Shown: positions 8,814 to 16,573, counted from the first letter of the stretch. The stretch: 64,000 nucleotides of DNA from CAWCJL01 sp963795775 (GCA_963795775.1 CAWCJL010000004.1:1-64000); one strand, 5' to 3'. Numbers and translations: made by a program. The notes: generated by a model from the letters alone, not told the origin.

Positions 8814-10011
8814 TTACGCGGTCTGCAACTGGGCCGCAGCGGTGCGTTCAGCAAACACTTCCTGCGCCGCTGCCAGCGCTTTTCCAAACGCGAAGCCGGG
8901 CAGGTGGAGCGAGTCTGCTGGCGACCTGTTCCAGCGCGCCAAGCAGAGCGATGGTGTCCAGGTAATCAAAGAAGCCGAGATGCGCGATGCGGAAAATCTG
9001 TCCCTTCATCTCGCCCTGGCCGTTGGTGATGATCGCGCCGAAGCGGCTCTTGAGCTCCTTCACGATGACACCGGAGTCCACACCCGGAGGCGGCAACACT
9101 GCGGTGACCGCGGCAGCCGGGGACGATGGGGCGAAGAGCTGCAGTCCCAGCGCCTGCACCGCGGAGCGCGTCATCGCCGCAATCGTCTCTGCGTTGTTCA
9201 CCAGCTTCACGCGCCCTGCGGCCAGATCCCCTTCGCCCTGCGCGGCAATGTAGTCGAGCGCCGCGCCCAGGCCCGCGATCAGCGAGGTGGCGGGCGTGTA
9301 GGAGGACTCGCCCTTGCTCGCGTTCTTACGCTCCTTACGGAGATCGAAGTAGTAGCGCGGGTTGAGGCTGATTCCCATCAGGTCCCAGGCCTTCTCGCTT
9401 ACCGACAGATAGGCCAGGCCCGGGGGGATCATGACGGCTTTTTGCGATCCGCCGATCAGCACGTCCACACCCCAGGCATCGGCGTCGAAGTGCGTCGTCC
9501 CCAGTCCGGTAATCGCGTCTACCACCAGAGCGGCATCGCTGTTCGCTTCTTTCAGCAGGCGGGCCACGCCCTCCACATCATGACGTGTGCCGGTCGAAGT
9601 CTCCGTCGCCTGCATAAACACCGCGCGCGTTTCGATCTTGAGCGCTTTGCGCACCTCATCGAGCGAGAAGGTCTCGCCGTATGGCGCGGTCACCAGGTCC
9701 ACATCGCAGCCGAAGGCCTTGGCCAGCGCCGTCCAGCGCTCCCCGAATTTGCCGGCTGATAGAACCAGCACTCGGTCGCCCGGAGAGGTCAGGTTGGATA
9801 CGGCCGCCTCCATCGCGCCCGTTCCGGAACAGGCCAGCAGGAGCACGTCGTTCTTGGTGCCGACAAAGGTGCGGAGCTGGCTGAGCACCCGCGTGTAGAG
9901 GGCGCGAAACTCCGGTGTGCGGTGGTGAAGGTCAGCCGCCGCCATGGCAAACTGCGCAGCGGGAAGCAGAGGCGTAGGGCCGGGCGTGAAGAGGCGCGTC
10001 TTTTGAATCAT
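8814..10011 (-). pseudogene. Class V PLP aminotransferase (alanine-glyoxylate / serine-pathway type), frameshifted near its C terminus
   Basis: Fold-type I aminotransferase with the N-terminal motif TPGPTPL, the substrate-site HHRTPEF and the PLP lysine in GGSQKAVMIPPG. It resembles the alanine/serine-glyoxylate aminotransferase group. As written the frame stops at 8848 after the atypical tail LAPPARLRVWKSAG. The neighbouring frame reads PGFAFGKALAAAQEVFAERT and ends at 8814, which looks like the authentic C-terminal helix. Deleting one base near 8914-8922 joins them into 398 residues. It lies directly upstream of serA on the same strand, so a role as phosphohydroxypyruvate aminotransferase (in place of SerC) is a context inference. 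If the frameshift is real, only the last 30-40 residues change. Confidence 0.8.
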
Positions 10012-10034
10012 GTGTTTGTCAGGTTCCCTTGCTC

Positions 10035-10075
10035 TATTGTAACGAGCGGCCCACTTCCCGCCCTCTCCCTATAAT
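10035..10075. promoter_or_regulatory. Divergent -10 hexamers between the aminotransferase gene and yqeY
   Basis: On the plus strand TATAAT lies at 10070-10075, 43 nt before the yqeY ATG. On the minus strand TACAAT (10040-10035) lies 23 nt before the aminotransferase ATG at 10011. Neither has a convincing -35 hexamer at 16-18 nt, so these are -10-only predictions. Confidence 0.45.
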
Positions 10076-10118
10076 GGTGGGTTGGCCTGAAAACAGGGTA
10101 TGGAGAGCGCATCAGCAT

Positions 10119-10592
10119 ATGAGCCTGGCGGAAAAGATCCATCACGACACCATCACGGCGATGAAAGGCCGGGATGCAGAACGCGTTTCCACGCTGCGCA
10201 TGGTGAAGACTGCGATCAAGAACAAGGAGATCGACAAGCGCGAGCCCCTCACCGATGCGGAGGTACTACAGACGCTGACCACCCTGATCAAGCAGCGGCG
10301 CGAATCGATCGAGCAATTCACCCGCGGAAACCGGCCGGAGCTGGCCGAGAAAGAGGCCGCAGAGATCGCCGTCATCGAAGCCTATATGCCCAAGGCGGTG
10401 GGCTCCGACGAAATCCGCGCAATGGTCGAAGCCGCTATTGCCGAGGTCACCCAGAGCACCGGAGTACGTCCCGGACCGAAGGAGATGGGCTCCGTGATGA
10501 AGGCCGTGCAGGCCCGGATTCAAGCTGCGGGCGTGCGCGCGGACGGCCGCGAGGTCAGCGAGGCAGTGAAAGCGGAACTGGCTCGAAAATGA
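10119..10592 (+). CDS. GatB/YqeY domain protein
   Basis: A 157-residue cytoplasmic protein of the YqeY family, which is related to the C-terminal tRNA-binding domain of the amidotransferase subunit GatB. It begins MSLAEKIHHDTITAMKGRD and contains the family segments LRMVKTAIKNKEI, IEAYMPKAV and GPKEMGSVMKAV. Length is normal. The frame is open further upstream, but ATG 10119 matches the family start; GGAG lies 13 nt upstream, a weak site. The role in bacteria is uncertain; association with tRNA-dependent amidation is suggested only by homology. It is convergent with the RNase H gene. Confidence 0.92.
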   Translation: MSLAEKIHHDTITAMKGRDAERVSTLRMVKTAIKNKEIDKREPLTDAEVLQTLTTLIKQRRESIEQFTRGNRPELAEKEAAEIAVIEAYMPKAVGSDEIRAMVEAAIAEVTQSTGVRPGPKEMGSVMKAVQARIQAAGVRADGREVSEAVKAELARK

Positions 10593-10647
10593 ATCAATTA
10601 AAGGCACGAATCGGCACCGAAAACGCACGTTTTGAGCTTATCTGCGC

Positions 10648-11319
10648 TCATTCGGGCGTAATGGTCACAAAGGCATTCTCCGGCAACTCGCCTTCCAGCA
10701 GGTGCACCACCCCATTCTTCACAAAGCCGCGTAAAACGGTGCGCGCCCGCGCCGAGGCTGCCCTGGGCGGAGCTGTACGAGCCGGCGGCCGCTCCGGTGA
10801 GGATGCCCCGCCGGGTCTCTCCTGCGCGATATTGGCCGCAGACCGCTCCTGCACGGAGCGTCCCGTTCCCCGGTCCATCGCGAGGTTCGCCAGCCGGTCC
10901 GCGCCCTTGTTCTTGCCCCGCAGCACGTGCTGGATCTCGAAGCGCTCAAGCCGAGCAACGCGCCGACGCGCTTCCTCGTACAAGGGTCGCAGCTCCGGGC
11001 TGTTGACGCGGTATTGGCCTTTCATCTGCTTCACCATCAGCTCCGAATCCGCAACCACGCGCAGGTGCGTGATGCCGTGCTCGAGCGCGTACTGCAAGGC
11101 CGCGAGAAGTCCGGAGTATTCGGCGAAATTATTGGTCTTTACACCGAGAAACTCGCTCAATTCGGCTACTTTCGCGCCCTTGGCATCTTCCAGCACGACG
11201 CCGTAGCCGGACGGCCCCGGATTGCCTCGCGAACCTCCGTCACAATGGGCGATCACAAGCGGCTGACTGCCGGCCGGGGTGGCGGCCTCGGCGGATTCGT
11301 TCCACAAACGGCTGGTCAT
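10648..11319 (-). CDS. rnhA: Ribonuclease HI with a C-terminal extension
   Basis: A 223-residue protein. Residues 21-150 form an RNase HI fold with the four acidic catalytic residues in place: Asp27 (CDGGSRGNPGP), Glu67 (NNFAEYSG), Asp91 (VVADSELMVKQ) and Asp141 (NKGADRLANLA). This form lacks the basic handle of E. coli RNase HI, as in the archaeal/Bacillus-like group. Residues about 150-193 are a Pro/Arg/Ala-rich linker. The last 30 residues (VLRGFVKNGVVHLLEG then ELPENAFVTITPE) look like a small separate beta module. Start ATG 11319 is chosen over an upstream in-frame ATG because the conserved region begins soon after. It should remove RNA from RNA-DNA hybrids. Confidence 0.88.
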   Translation of the reverse strand: MTSRLWNESAEAATPAGSQPLVIAHCDGGSRGNPGPSGYGVVLEDAKGAKVAELSEFLGVKTNNFAEYSGLLAALQYALEHGITHLRVVADSELMVKQMKGQYRVNSPELRPLYEEARRRVARLERFEIQHVLRGKNKGADRLANLAMDRGTGRSVQERSAANIAQERPGGASSPERPPARTAPPRAASARARTVLRGFVKNGVVHLLEGELPENAFVTITPE

Positions 11320-11592
11320 GCCACGAGTGTACCGAAGGGATTTTCCGCAGCCGGTGGACTGCACTTTCCGGTACGGACGGTAGCTGCGGGACAGGCCGGC
11401 GACACGTCACCCCTGTACCTGCGCTCACCGATTGGCGGCTTGGCCGTCTATATGGCAGCCTGCAAGGCGTATTGGAGCCGAACTGCAATGGTCTCGGATG
11501 CTCTGCGCATCACCCCTCCTCCCCTGGGGCCCCGTATTCAAAGTGGCACTGGCGCGTGGCCGGTGCGTCGAACGGTACAATCCGGCAAAGGC

Positions 11593-12189
11593 ATGGCCGG
11601 CGGCGTGGACGACCGAGCGGCGGAGACAGAGCTGATCCGCCAGGCACAGAACGGCTCACGAGACGCATTCGATGCGCTGGTGAAGCAGTACGACCAGGCG
11701 GTGCTGCGGCTGGCGCTGCATCTTACGGGCTCGGAGTCGGACGCGCAGGACATTCTCCAGGAAGCCTTTCTCAAGGCCTATCGTTATCTGGGCAACTTCC
11801 GCTTTGAGTGCTCGTTCTACACCTGGATCTACAGGATTGTGACGAACCTGTGCCTGGACCTGCTGCGGCGGCGTAAGACCCGGCGCGAAGACCAGGCCGT
11901 GATCGTGGACGCGTCCGGCGAAGAGCTGGATTTGCTCAGCAATGTCTCCGACGATCGCTCGATGGCGAATCCCGACCGCGAACTGCAGCGCAAAGAACTC
12001 GGCGCCCGTATCCAGGAGGCGCTGGAACAGTTGACTCCGCGCGAACGGATGGTTTTTGAACTGAAGCACTACCAGGGCCTGAAGCTGAGGGCGATCGGCG
12101 AAATGCTGAATACCACGGAAGAAACGGCCAAGAACACACTTTTCCGCGCGACCAAGAAACTGCGTGCGGCGCTGGCGGTGGTGCGATGA
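11593..12189 (+). CDS. ECF-type RNA polymerase sigma factor (RpoE-like)
   Basis: A 198-residue group IV sigma factor. Region 2 spans about residues 10-85 with the core-binding segment DAFDALVKQYDQAVLRLA and the -10 recognition part GNFRFECSFYTWIYRIVTN. Region 4 lies at about 135-195 with LTPRERMVFELKHYQGLK and the helix-turn-helix IGEMLNTTEETAKNTLFRA. ATG 11593 gives the usual length; no strong ribosome-binding site is seen. Its stop overlaps the start of the downstream anti-sigma gene (ATGA), which is typical of coupled sigma/anti-sigma pairs and suggests control by membrane sequestration. Confidence 0.94.
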   Translation: MAGGVDDRAAETELIRQAQNGSRDAFDALVKQYDQAVLRLALHLTGSESDAQDILQEAFLKAYRYLGNFRFECSFYTWIYRIVTNLCLDLLRRRKTRREDQAVIVDASGEELDLLSNVSDDRSMANPDRELQRKELGARIQEALEQLTPRERMVFELKHYQGLKLRAIGEMLNTTEETAKNTLFRATKKLRAALAVVR

Positions 12190-13175
12190 AACTGCTCTTC
12201 CGGAACGGATCACAAAAAGCGCAGACCTCGCCATGTGAAGCCGCGCACGAACAAATGATGCTGCTGGTCTATGGCGAGCTTCCCGATGGCTCCGCAAACA
12301 GCCTGGAGCATCACCTTAGCAGCTGTGCGGATTGCCGCTCAGAGCTGCAGGCAGTGCGGGGCGTGGCGGCGACCATGGCCCTCCATGCGGTCCAGGAGCC
12401 CTCGCCGAACCTGCTGGCCCGCACGCGCATCCGGCTGGCAGAAGCACTTGACCAGGCGCCGCGGGCGACATGGCTGATGCGCTGGCGCCGCGGAGTGCGC
12501 GCGAACCTGAACCTGGTGCGTACGGCCCCGGTGGCGGCTGCAGTTCTGCTGTTCGCGGGGGTGGGGCTGGGCGGCTATGGCGGCTACTTGCTCCACCCAG
12601 GGTTGTTGTCCCCCCGACCCCGTCCCCCGCCCGCGGCCGCGACACCGATGATCGCGGAAGTGAACAGCGTGGCGCAGCAGCCGAAATCGGGGCTGGTCAA
12701 GGTGGACTACGAAAAGCTGGTACCGGACTCTGTGCAGGGCTCGCCGGACGATCCATTCATCCAGAAGCTCCTGGTGGCCGGCACGCGCAACCAGGTGAAC
12801 GGTGCAGTGCAGAATGGCGCGGTGCGCGCGTTGGCTGACGCCTGCAGCCATGGCCAGGCATGCGATCAGGAAGATGTGCGGCACGCGCTGATGGTGGCGC
12901 TGCGTTACGATCCTGACGCGGCGGTCCGGCACAAGGCCTTGAGCGTCCTGGAGCCGTACGTGGCGGAAGACACCCATGTGCGTGACGCGGTGCTGGAGTC
13001 GGTGCTCGATGATCGCGACCCCGGCGTGCGCTCGGCAGCACTTGGGATGCTGCAGCCAGTGCGCCCGGATTCCAGCGTGCAGCAGGTGCTGCACACGGTC
13101 GCTGCACAGGACGGCAACCCGCATCTGCGCACTGTTTCGCGCGAGATGCTGGACGGAACTCCACAGATTCAATAA
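12186..13175 (+). CDS. Membrane anti-sigma factor with ZAS zinc finger and HEAT repeats
   Basis: A 329-residue protein. The N terminus carries a zinc-binding anti-sigma motif, H43xxxC47xxC50 (EHHLSSCADCRSEL), preceded by an upstream His at 21, so it should bind the ECF sigma encoded by the overlapping gene. One transmembrane helix follows at about 115-137 (VAAAVLLFAGVGLGGYGGYL). The extracytoplasmic part has a Pro-rich stretch and then HEAT-like helical repeats at about 215-320 (YDPDAAVRHKALSVLEPY, DDRDPGVRSAALGMLQPV). The HEAT repeats probably serve as a protein-binding sensor outside the membrane (inference). The PDZ protein encoded next is a natural candidate partner. Confidence 0.88.
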   Translation: MKLLFRNGSQKAQTSPCEAAHEQMMLLVYGELPDGSANSLEHHLSSCADCRSELQAVRGVAATMALHAVQEPSPNLLARTRIRLAEALDQAPRATWLMRWRRGVRANLNLVRTAPVAAAVLLFAGVGLGGYGGYLLHPGLLSPRPRPPPAAATPMIAEVNSVAQQPKSGLVKVDYEKLVPDSVQGSPDDPFIQKLLVAGTRNQVNGAVQNGAVRALADACSHGQACDQEDVRHALMVALRYDPDAAVRHKALSVLEPYVAEDTHVRDAVLESVLDDRDPGVRSAALGMLQPVRPDSSVQQVLHTVAAQDGNPHLRTVSREMLDGTPQIQ

Positions 13176-13301
13176 TCGTCAGCAGCACGCATGACGTTCT
13201 CCAGAGCAGCCCGTCTTACTGAGCGGTGCTGCTCTTCCCGTCTGGGCGAATCGCACCGAGAGTCATGCCGCCCACCGGCGGCTTCCCGCAGGAGTTCCGT
13301 C

Positions 13302-14702
13302 ATGCTTGCTCGCCTTCTCCGCCGTTCCGCCGGATCGTTCGCTCTTCTTGCTGGACTGCTTTCCGCAAGCGTCGCCGCGCATGCCAGTCTCGCCGTCCCT
13401 CAAGTGACTATGCAGGACGACACGCCGGAAGTGGAATACGTCGTTGCCTCGCAGGGATACCTGGGAGTCGATCTGCGCGATGTGGACGAGAGCCGCGCGC
13501 AACAACTGAAACTGAAGGCGGCACAGGGCGCCGAGATTGTGGCGCTCGACCACGACGCGCCCGCTTGCAAGGCGGGACTTCGTGCCGGGGACGTAATCAC
13601 GGCAATTGACGGTCAGGCGGTGACCAATGCCGAGCAGGTGCATCGCATGCTGCGCGATCTTCCGGCAGGCCGCCACGTCACCATCGCGGTGGCCCGGAGC
13701 GGGAAGCCGGTGGAAGTAAAGCTGCAGCTTGCGGACCGCGAAGTGTTGGCGCAGCAGGCATGGAAGCGGCACTTCCATGTGCCGGCGGGCGCCCCCATGA
13801 TCAATGGATTTGCCGGCGAGCGCGGGTTCCTGAGCCCGGGGTACGTGATGCCTCCCGCCGCCGGGAGTGCGCAGCATATGGGCGTGCTGGTGCGGCCGCT
13901 GGGGCCGCAGCTTGCCGCCTACTTCGGCGCGCCTGAGGGAACCGGTCTCCTGATCGAAAATGTGGAAGCGGAGAGCGCCGCGGCCGCCGCGGGATTAAAG
14001 GCGGGCGATGTAATTCTGAAGGCGAATGGGACTGCCATGACCAGCCCCATGGACCTGGTGGCCGCGATCCGCGACGCCGGAGGCAAGCCGTTCCAACTCA
14101 ATGTACTGCGTGACCACCACGAGCAGAACGTAACCGTGACGGTTCAGGGCATGAAGACGGAATCGGAACTTCTGCCCGGGATCGATCCCGGGCACCTGGC
14201 CGCGGAGATAGGTCCGGAAGTGGCCGAGCTGCAGAAGGACGCGCTTTCCGGCGGAGTTGATCTCGAAAAGCTACGGGCGCAGTTGGCAGACTCGCAGCGG
14301 GCCAGCCAGCGCGCCCTCGCACAGGCGCAGAAGGAATTGCGCGAGCATCCTGTGCAAGTGCCGCAGATCGATACGGAAGCCATCCGGAAGCAGCTTGAGC
14401 AGTTGAAGAACTCGCGCCAGATCAGCGAACAGGCAATGGCGGCAGCGCAAAAAGAACTGCGTGAGCACCCGGTCAAGGTGCCGCAAGTGGACATGGGCGC
14501 GATCCAGAAGCAGCTTGAACAGCTCAACGATTCGCGCCAGTTGAACGAAAATGCGCTTGCAGCAGCAGAGAAGGAGCTGCGCGAGCATCCTGTTCAAGTG
14601 CCGCAAGTGGACATGCAAGCGATCCAGAAACAGATAGAACAAGCGAGAAAGGCCGTGGAACGGCAGTTCGGAAGCGGCTCGGCGGATCTGTATCCCTATT
14701 GA
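13302..14702 (+). CDS. Exported double-PDZ protein with coiled-coil repeats
   Basis: A 466-residue protein with a signal peptide (residues 1-28, cleavage near AAHAS). PDZ domain 1 lies at about 52-142 (GYLGVDLRDV, APACKAGLRAGDVITAIDG) and PDZ domain 2 at about 193-283 (MGVLVRPLG, SAAAAAGLKAGDVILKANG). There is no trypsin-like protease domain, so this is not a DegP/HtrA protease but only its PDZ-like part. Residues 340-460 are three 40-residue helical repeats. An AGGAG site precedes ATG 13302 at about 8 nt. It lies 126 nt after the anti-sigma gene on the same strand, so it is probably part of the same envelope-stress unit, perhaps binding misfolded C termini. Confidence 0.82.
   Translation: MLARLLRRSAGSFALLAGLLSASVAAHASLAVPQVTMQDDTPEVEYVVASQGYLGVDLRDVDESRAQQLKLKAAQGAEIVALDHDAPACKAGLRAGDVITAIDGQAVTNAEQVHRMLRDLPAGRHVTIAVARSGKPVEVKLQLADREVLAQQAWKRHFHVPAGAPMINGFAGERGFLSPGYVMPPAAGSAQHMGVLVRPLGPQLAAYFGAPEGTGLLIENVEAESAAAAAGLKAGDVILKANGTAMTSPMDLVAAIRDAGGKPFQLNVLRDHHEQNVTVTVQGMKTESELLPGIDPGHLAAEIGPEVAELQKDALSGGVDLEKLRAQLADSQRASQRALAQAQKELREHPVQVPQIDTEAIRKQLEQLKNSRQISEQAMAAAQKELREHPVKVPQVDMGAIQKQLEQLNDSRQLNENALAAAEKELREHPVQVPQVDMQAIQKQIEQARKAVERQFGSGSADLYPY
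14325..14684 (+). repeat. Three tandem 120-bp in-frame repeats inside the PDZ gene
   Basis: Copies begin at 14325, 14445 and 14565, exactly 120 nt apart. Each codes for a 40-residue unit opening KELREHPVQVPQ (or PVKVPQ), followed by an acidic residue pair and (R/Q)KQLEQL. Codon choice differs between copies at many third positions, so the repeat is held at the protein level and is not a fresh duplication. Confidence 0.9.
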
Positions 14703-14735
14703 TGATGCGGGGGATGGCCCCCGGGGGTCAGCGGC

Positions 14736-14741
14736 TATAAT
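14736..14741 (+). promoter_or_regulatory. TATAAT hexamer upstream of the radical SAM gene
   Basis: A consensus -10 hexamer lies 15 nt before ATG 14757. No good -35 hexamer is present. It follows a small GC hairpin (GGGGG ATGG CCCCC, about 14709-14722). The implied transcript start near 14748 leaves only about 9 nt of leader before ATG 14757. Confidence 0.45.
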
Positions 14742-14756
14742 GGTACGTACTGCCGC

Positions 14757-15809
14757 ATGTCGATTCCTACTACAAGCAACCTTCGCCAGCGCAAACGATC
14801 CCGCATGAAAGCCACTGCCCGCACTGTCCGGGAGGTGGCGCTGGTAGGGCACGCGCTGGCTTCCACCCGGCACCCGGTGATGGCGCAGATTGTGCCCATG
14901 CGCTTCTGCAATCTGTCGTGCGCGTACTGCAACGAGTACGACAAGGTGTCCGACCCGGTGCCGGTAGACGAGATGCTGCGCCGCATCGACCACCTGGCAC
15001 GGCTGGGCACCAGCATCATCACCATCTCCGGCGGTGAGCCGCTCACGCATCCGGAGCTGGACCAGATCATCGCGCGCATTCGCCACCACGGGCGCATGGC
15101 CGGCATGATCACCAACGGCTACTTCCTGATGCCGGACCGGATCGAGCGCCTGAACCGGGCGGGGCTGGACCACATGCAGATCTCGATCGACAACGTGCAG
15201 CCCGACGAGATATCGAAGAAGAGCCTGAAGGTGCTGGACAAGAAGCTGCAGTTCCTGGCGGAGTACGCAGAGTTCCACGTGAACATCAACTCGGTGGTGG
15301 GCGGCGGCATCAAGAATCCGCAGGACGCGCTCACCATCGGGCGCCGCGCGCTGGAGCTGGGCTTCACCTCCACCATCGGCATCATCCACGACGGCAGCGG
15401 ACAACTGAAGCCGCTCGAGAACGAAGAGCGCCGCGTGTACTACGAGATGCGCAATCTCGAGAAGAAGAGTTATTCGCGCTTCAATCACTTCCAGGAAGCG
15501 ATTGCGAACGGGCAGCCGAATGACTGGCGCTGCCGGGCGGGGTCACGCTATCTCTACATCTGCGAGGACGGGCTGGTGCACTACTGCTCGCAGCAGCGTG
15601 GGTATCCGGGGGTGCCGCTGGCGGAGTACAGCCAGGCGGATCTGGATCGCGAGTTCCTGACGGAAAAGGGTTGCGCTCCGCACTGCACGGTTTCCTGCGT
15701 ACACCAGATCTCATATATCGACCACTGGCGAGCGCCGCAGCATCGGCAGGCCACGCCGGGCGCGGACGGCAAGGCTGTGTCTCCGGACCTGGTGAACATT
15801 CAACTTTAG
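14757..15809 (+). CDS. Radical SAM protein with C-terminal cysteine cluster
   Basis: A 350-residue radical SAM enzyme. The iron-sulfur motif CxxxCxxC is CNLSCAYC, within VPMRFCNLSCAYCNEYD, and TISGGEPLTHPEL is the SAM-binding GGE motif. The C-terminal part has seven more cysteines (CRAGSRYLYICEDGLVHYC and CAPHCTVSCVHQ), suggesting a SPASM-like auxiliary cluster. The overall plan resembles HpnH/MoaA-type or SPASM maturases, but the substrate is not recognisable. Two starts are possible: ATG 14757 or ATG 14805 (MKATARTVREV); neither has a clear ribosome-binding site. The gene stands alone: the PDZ gene is upstream and a repeat-rich region downstream. Confidence 0.85.
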   Translation: MSIPTTSNLRQRKRSRMKATARTVREVALVGHALASTRHPVMAQIVPMRFCNLSCAYCNEYDKVSDPVPVDEMLRRIDHLARLGTSIITISGGEPLTHPELDQIIARIRHHGRMAGMITNGYFLMPDRIERLNRAGLDHMQISIDNVQPDEISKKSLKVLDKKLQFLAEYAEFHVNINSVVGGGIKNPQDALTIGRRALELGFTSTIGIIHDGSGQLKPLENEERRVYYEMRNLEKKSYSRFNHFQEAIANGQPNDWRCRAGSRYLYICEDGLVHYCSQQRGYPGVPLAEYSQADLDREFLTEKGCAPHCTVSCVHQISYIDHWRAPQHRQATPGADGKAVSPDLVNIQL

Positions 15810-16106
15810 CGATGGCAAGCGCCATTTGTCGCCACGACTATTTATAAGTCGATGACCAGCGCACGTGAGTTGCTGAGTAAGGTTACCCACTGTTACTGAG
15901 TAGTTGTGTATTTGTTACCTCATAGGTCTTTCATTCAGCCAGATTCACTGTATTGTTTGGACATGCGGTGATTCTTCCTGCGCTACTCGCTGCGAATCTT
16001 TCGGGGGAGGGATTCTCAGCGAGTGGTCCGGGGAGATCACCGCGGACGTGCTTATGGGCGGTTTTGCTGTTCGGCCGTATCTACTTCCTTCTTTGCGGAG
16101 CCTGAT
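15810..16106. other. Non-coding stretch, lower GC than its surroundings
   Basis: No convincing gene. A weak hairpin (ATGGC AAGC GCCAT, 15812-15825) directly after the radical SAM stop could end that transcript. Around 15865-15930 the sequence is visibly AT-richer and carries short repeated words (TGAGTA twice, GTTAC three times). Nothing here identifies a mobile element. Confidence 0.5.
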
Positions 16107-16313
16107 TTGCTGAAAGCTATCGAACTCGCGCATGCGCTGGAGAAGTCCCGGTCGATTCCTCTGGACCAGATTGCAAGCATCGCCTTGGACCACAAGCGCA
16201 AGATAGCGTTTATCCAACTGCACACCGGCACGGAAGTCCAGTTGGAAGCCGCGGGATTCAGCGAGTTGGTAGAGAAGCTGACGGAGTTATACTCCGGCAA
16301 GTACGTTGCCTGA
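16107..16313 (+). CDS. Small hypothetical protein (68 aa, TTG start)
   Basis: An open frame of 68 residues reading LLKAIELAHALEKSRS, then PLDQIASIALDHKRKI and ending in ELYSGKYVA. Predicted alpha-beta character with regular hydrophobic spacing and no low-complexity shadow look. A GGAG ribosome-binding site (16097-16100) sits 6 nt before TTG 16107, which supports this start over the longer open frame from 16023, whose N terminus is not protein-like. No family is recognised. It lies alone between a low-GC stretch and the C-tract repeat element. Confidence 0.5.
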   Translation: MLKAIELAHALEKSRSIPLDQIASIALDHKRKIAFIQLHTGTEVQLEAAGFSELVEKLTELYSGKYVA

Positions 16314-16328
16314 CGGACTCACTGGCGC

Positions 16329-16470
16329 GGTACCCCCACCCCCGGACTTTTGAGCTAAAATCCTCTCCGGATTAAACTTAGCTCAGGGGTCTCCCGGTAA
16401 ATTCCTCATAGGATTGAGCTTAGCGAGCAAATTCCTGCAGCTAAACTACTTAGCTCAGGAGCTACTCGCT
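16329..16470 (+). repeat. C-tract-led intergenic repeat element, copy 1
   Basis: Begins GGTACCCCCACCCCC, then CCGGACTTTTG. It continues with units that start at 16355 (CTAAAATCC), 16397 (GTAAATTCC) and 16427 (GCAAATTCC), spaced 42 and 30 nt. Unit ends carry CTTAGCTCAGG-like words. Perfect inverted pairs are visible: TGAGCTAA (16351-16358) with TTAGCTCA (16378-16385), and AGCTAA (16439-16444) with TTAGCT (16450-16455). The same plan recurs at 54461-54590 with different unit words. There is no coding frame, and it starts 15 nt after a stop codon. Confidence 0.85.
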
Positions 16471-16573
16471 CTGCTTCCTATCCCTAATTTCACTTTAGCA
16501 ATTTCCCTGCATAACTACGCCAAGTCGGGGCTGGGTCAGGGTACAACTATCGGTTGAGCACGGAGCCGGAGAA

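Noticed and set aside
14325..14684. Tandem repeats as a possible CRISPR array
   Set aside because: The 120-nt units are in frame inside a gene, have no unique spacers between direct repeats, and encode a conserved peptide.
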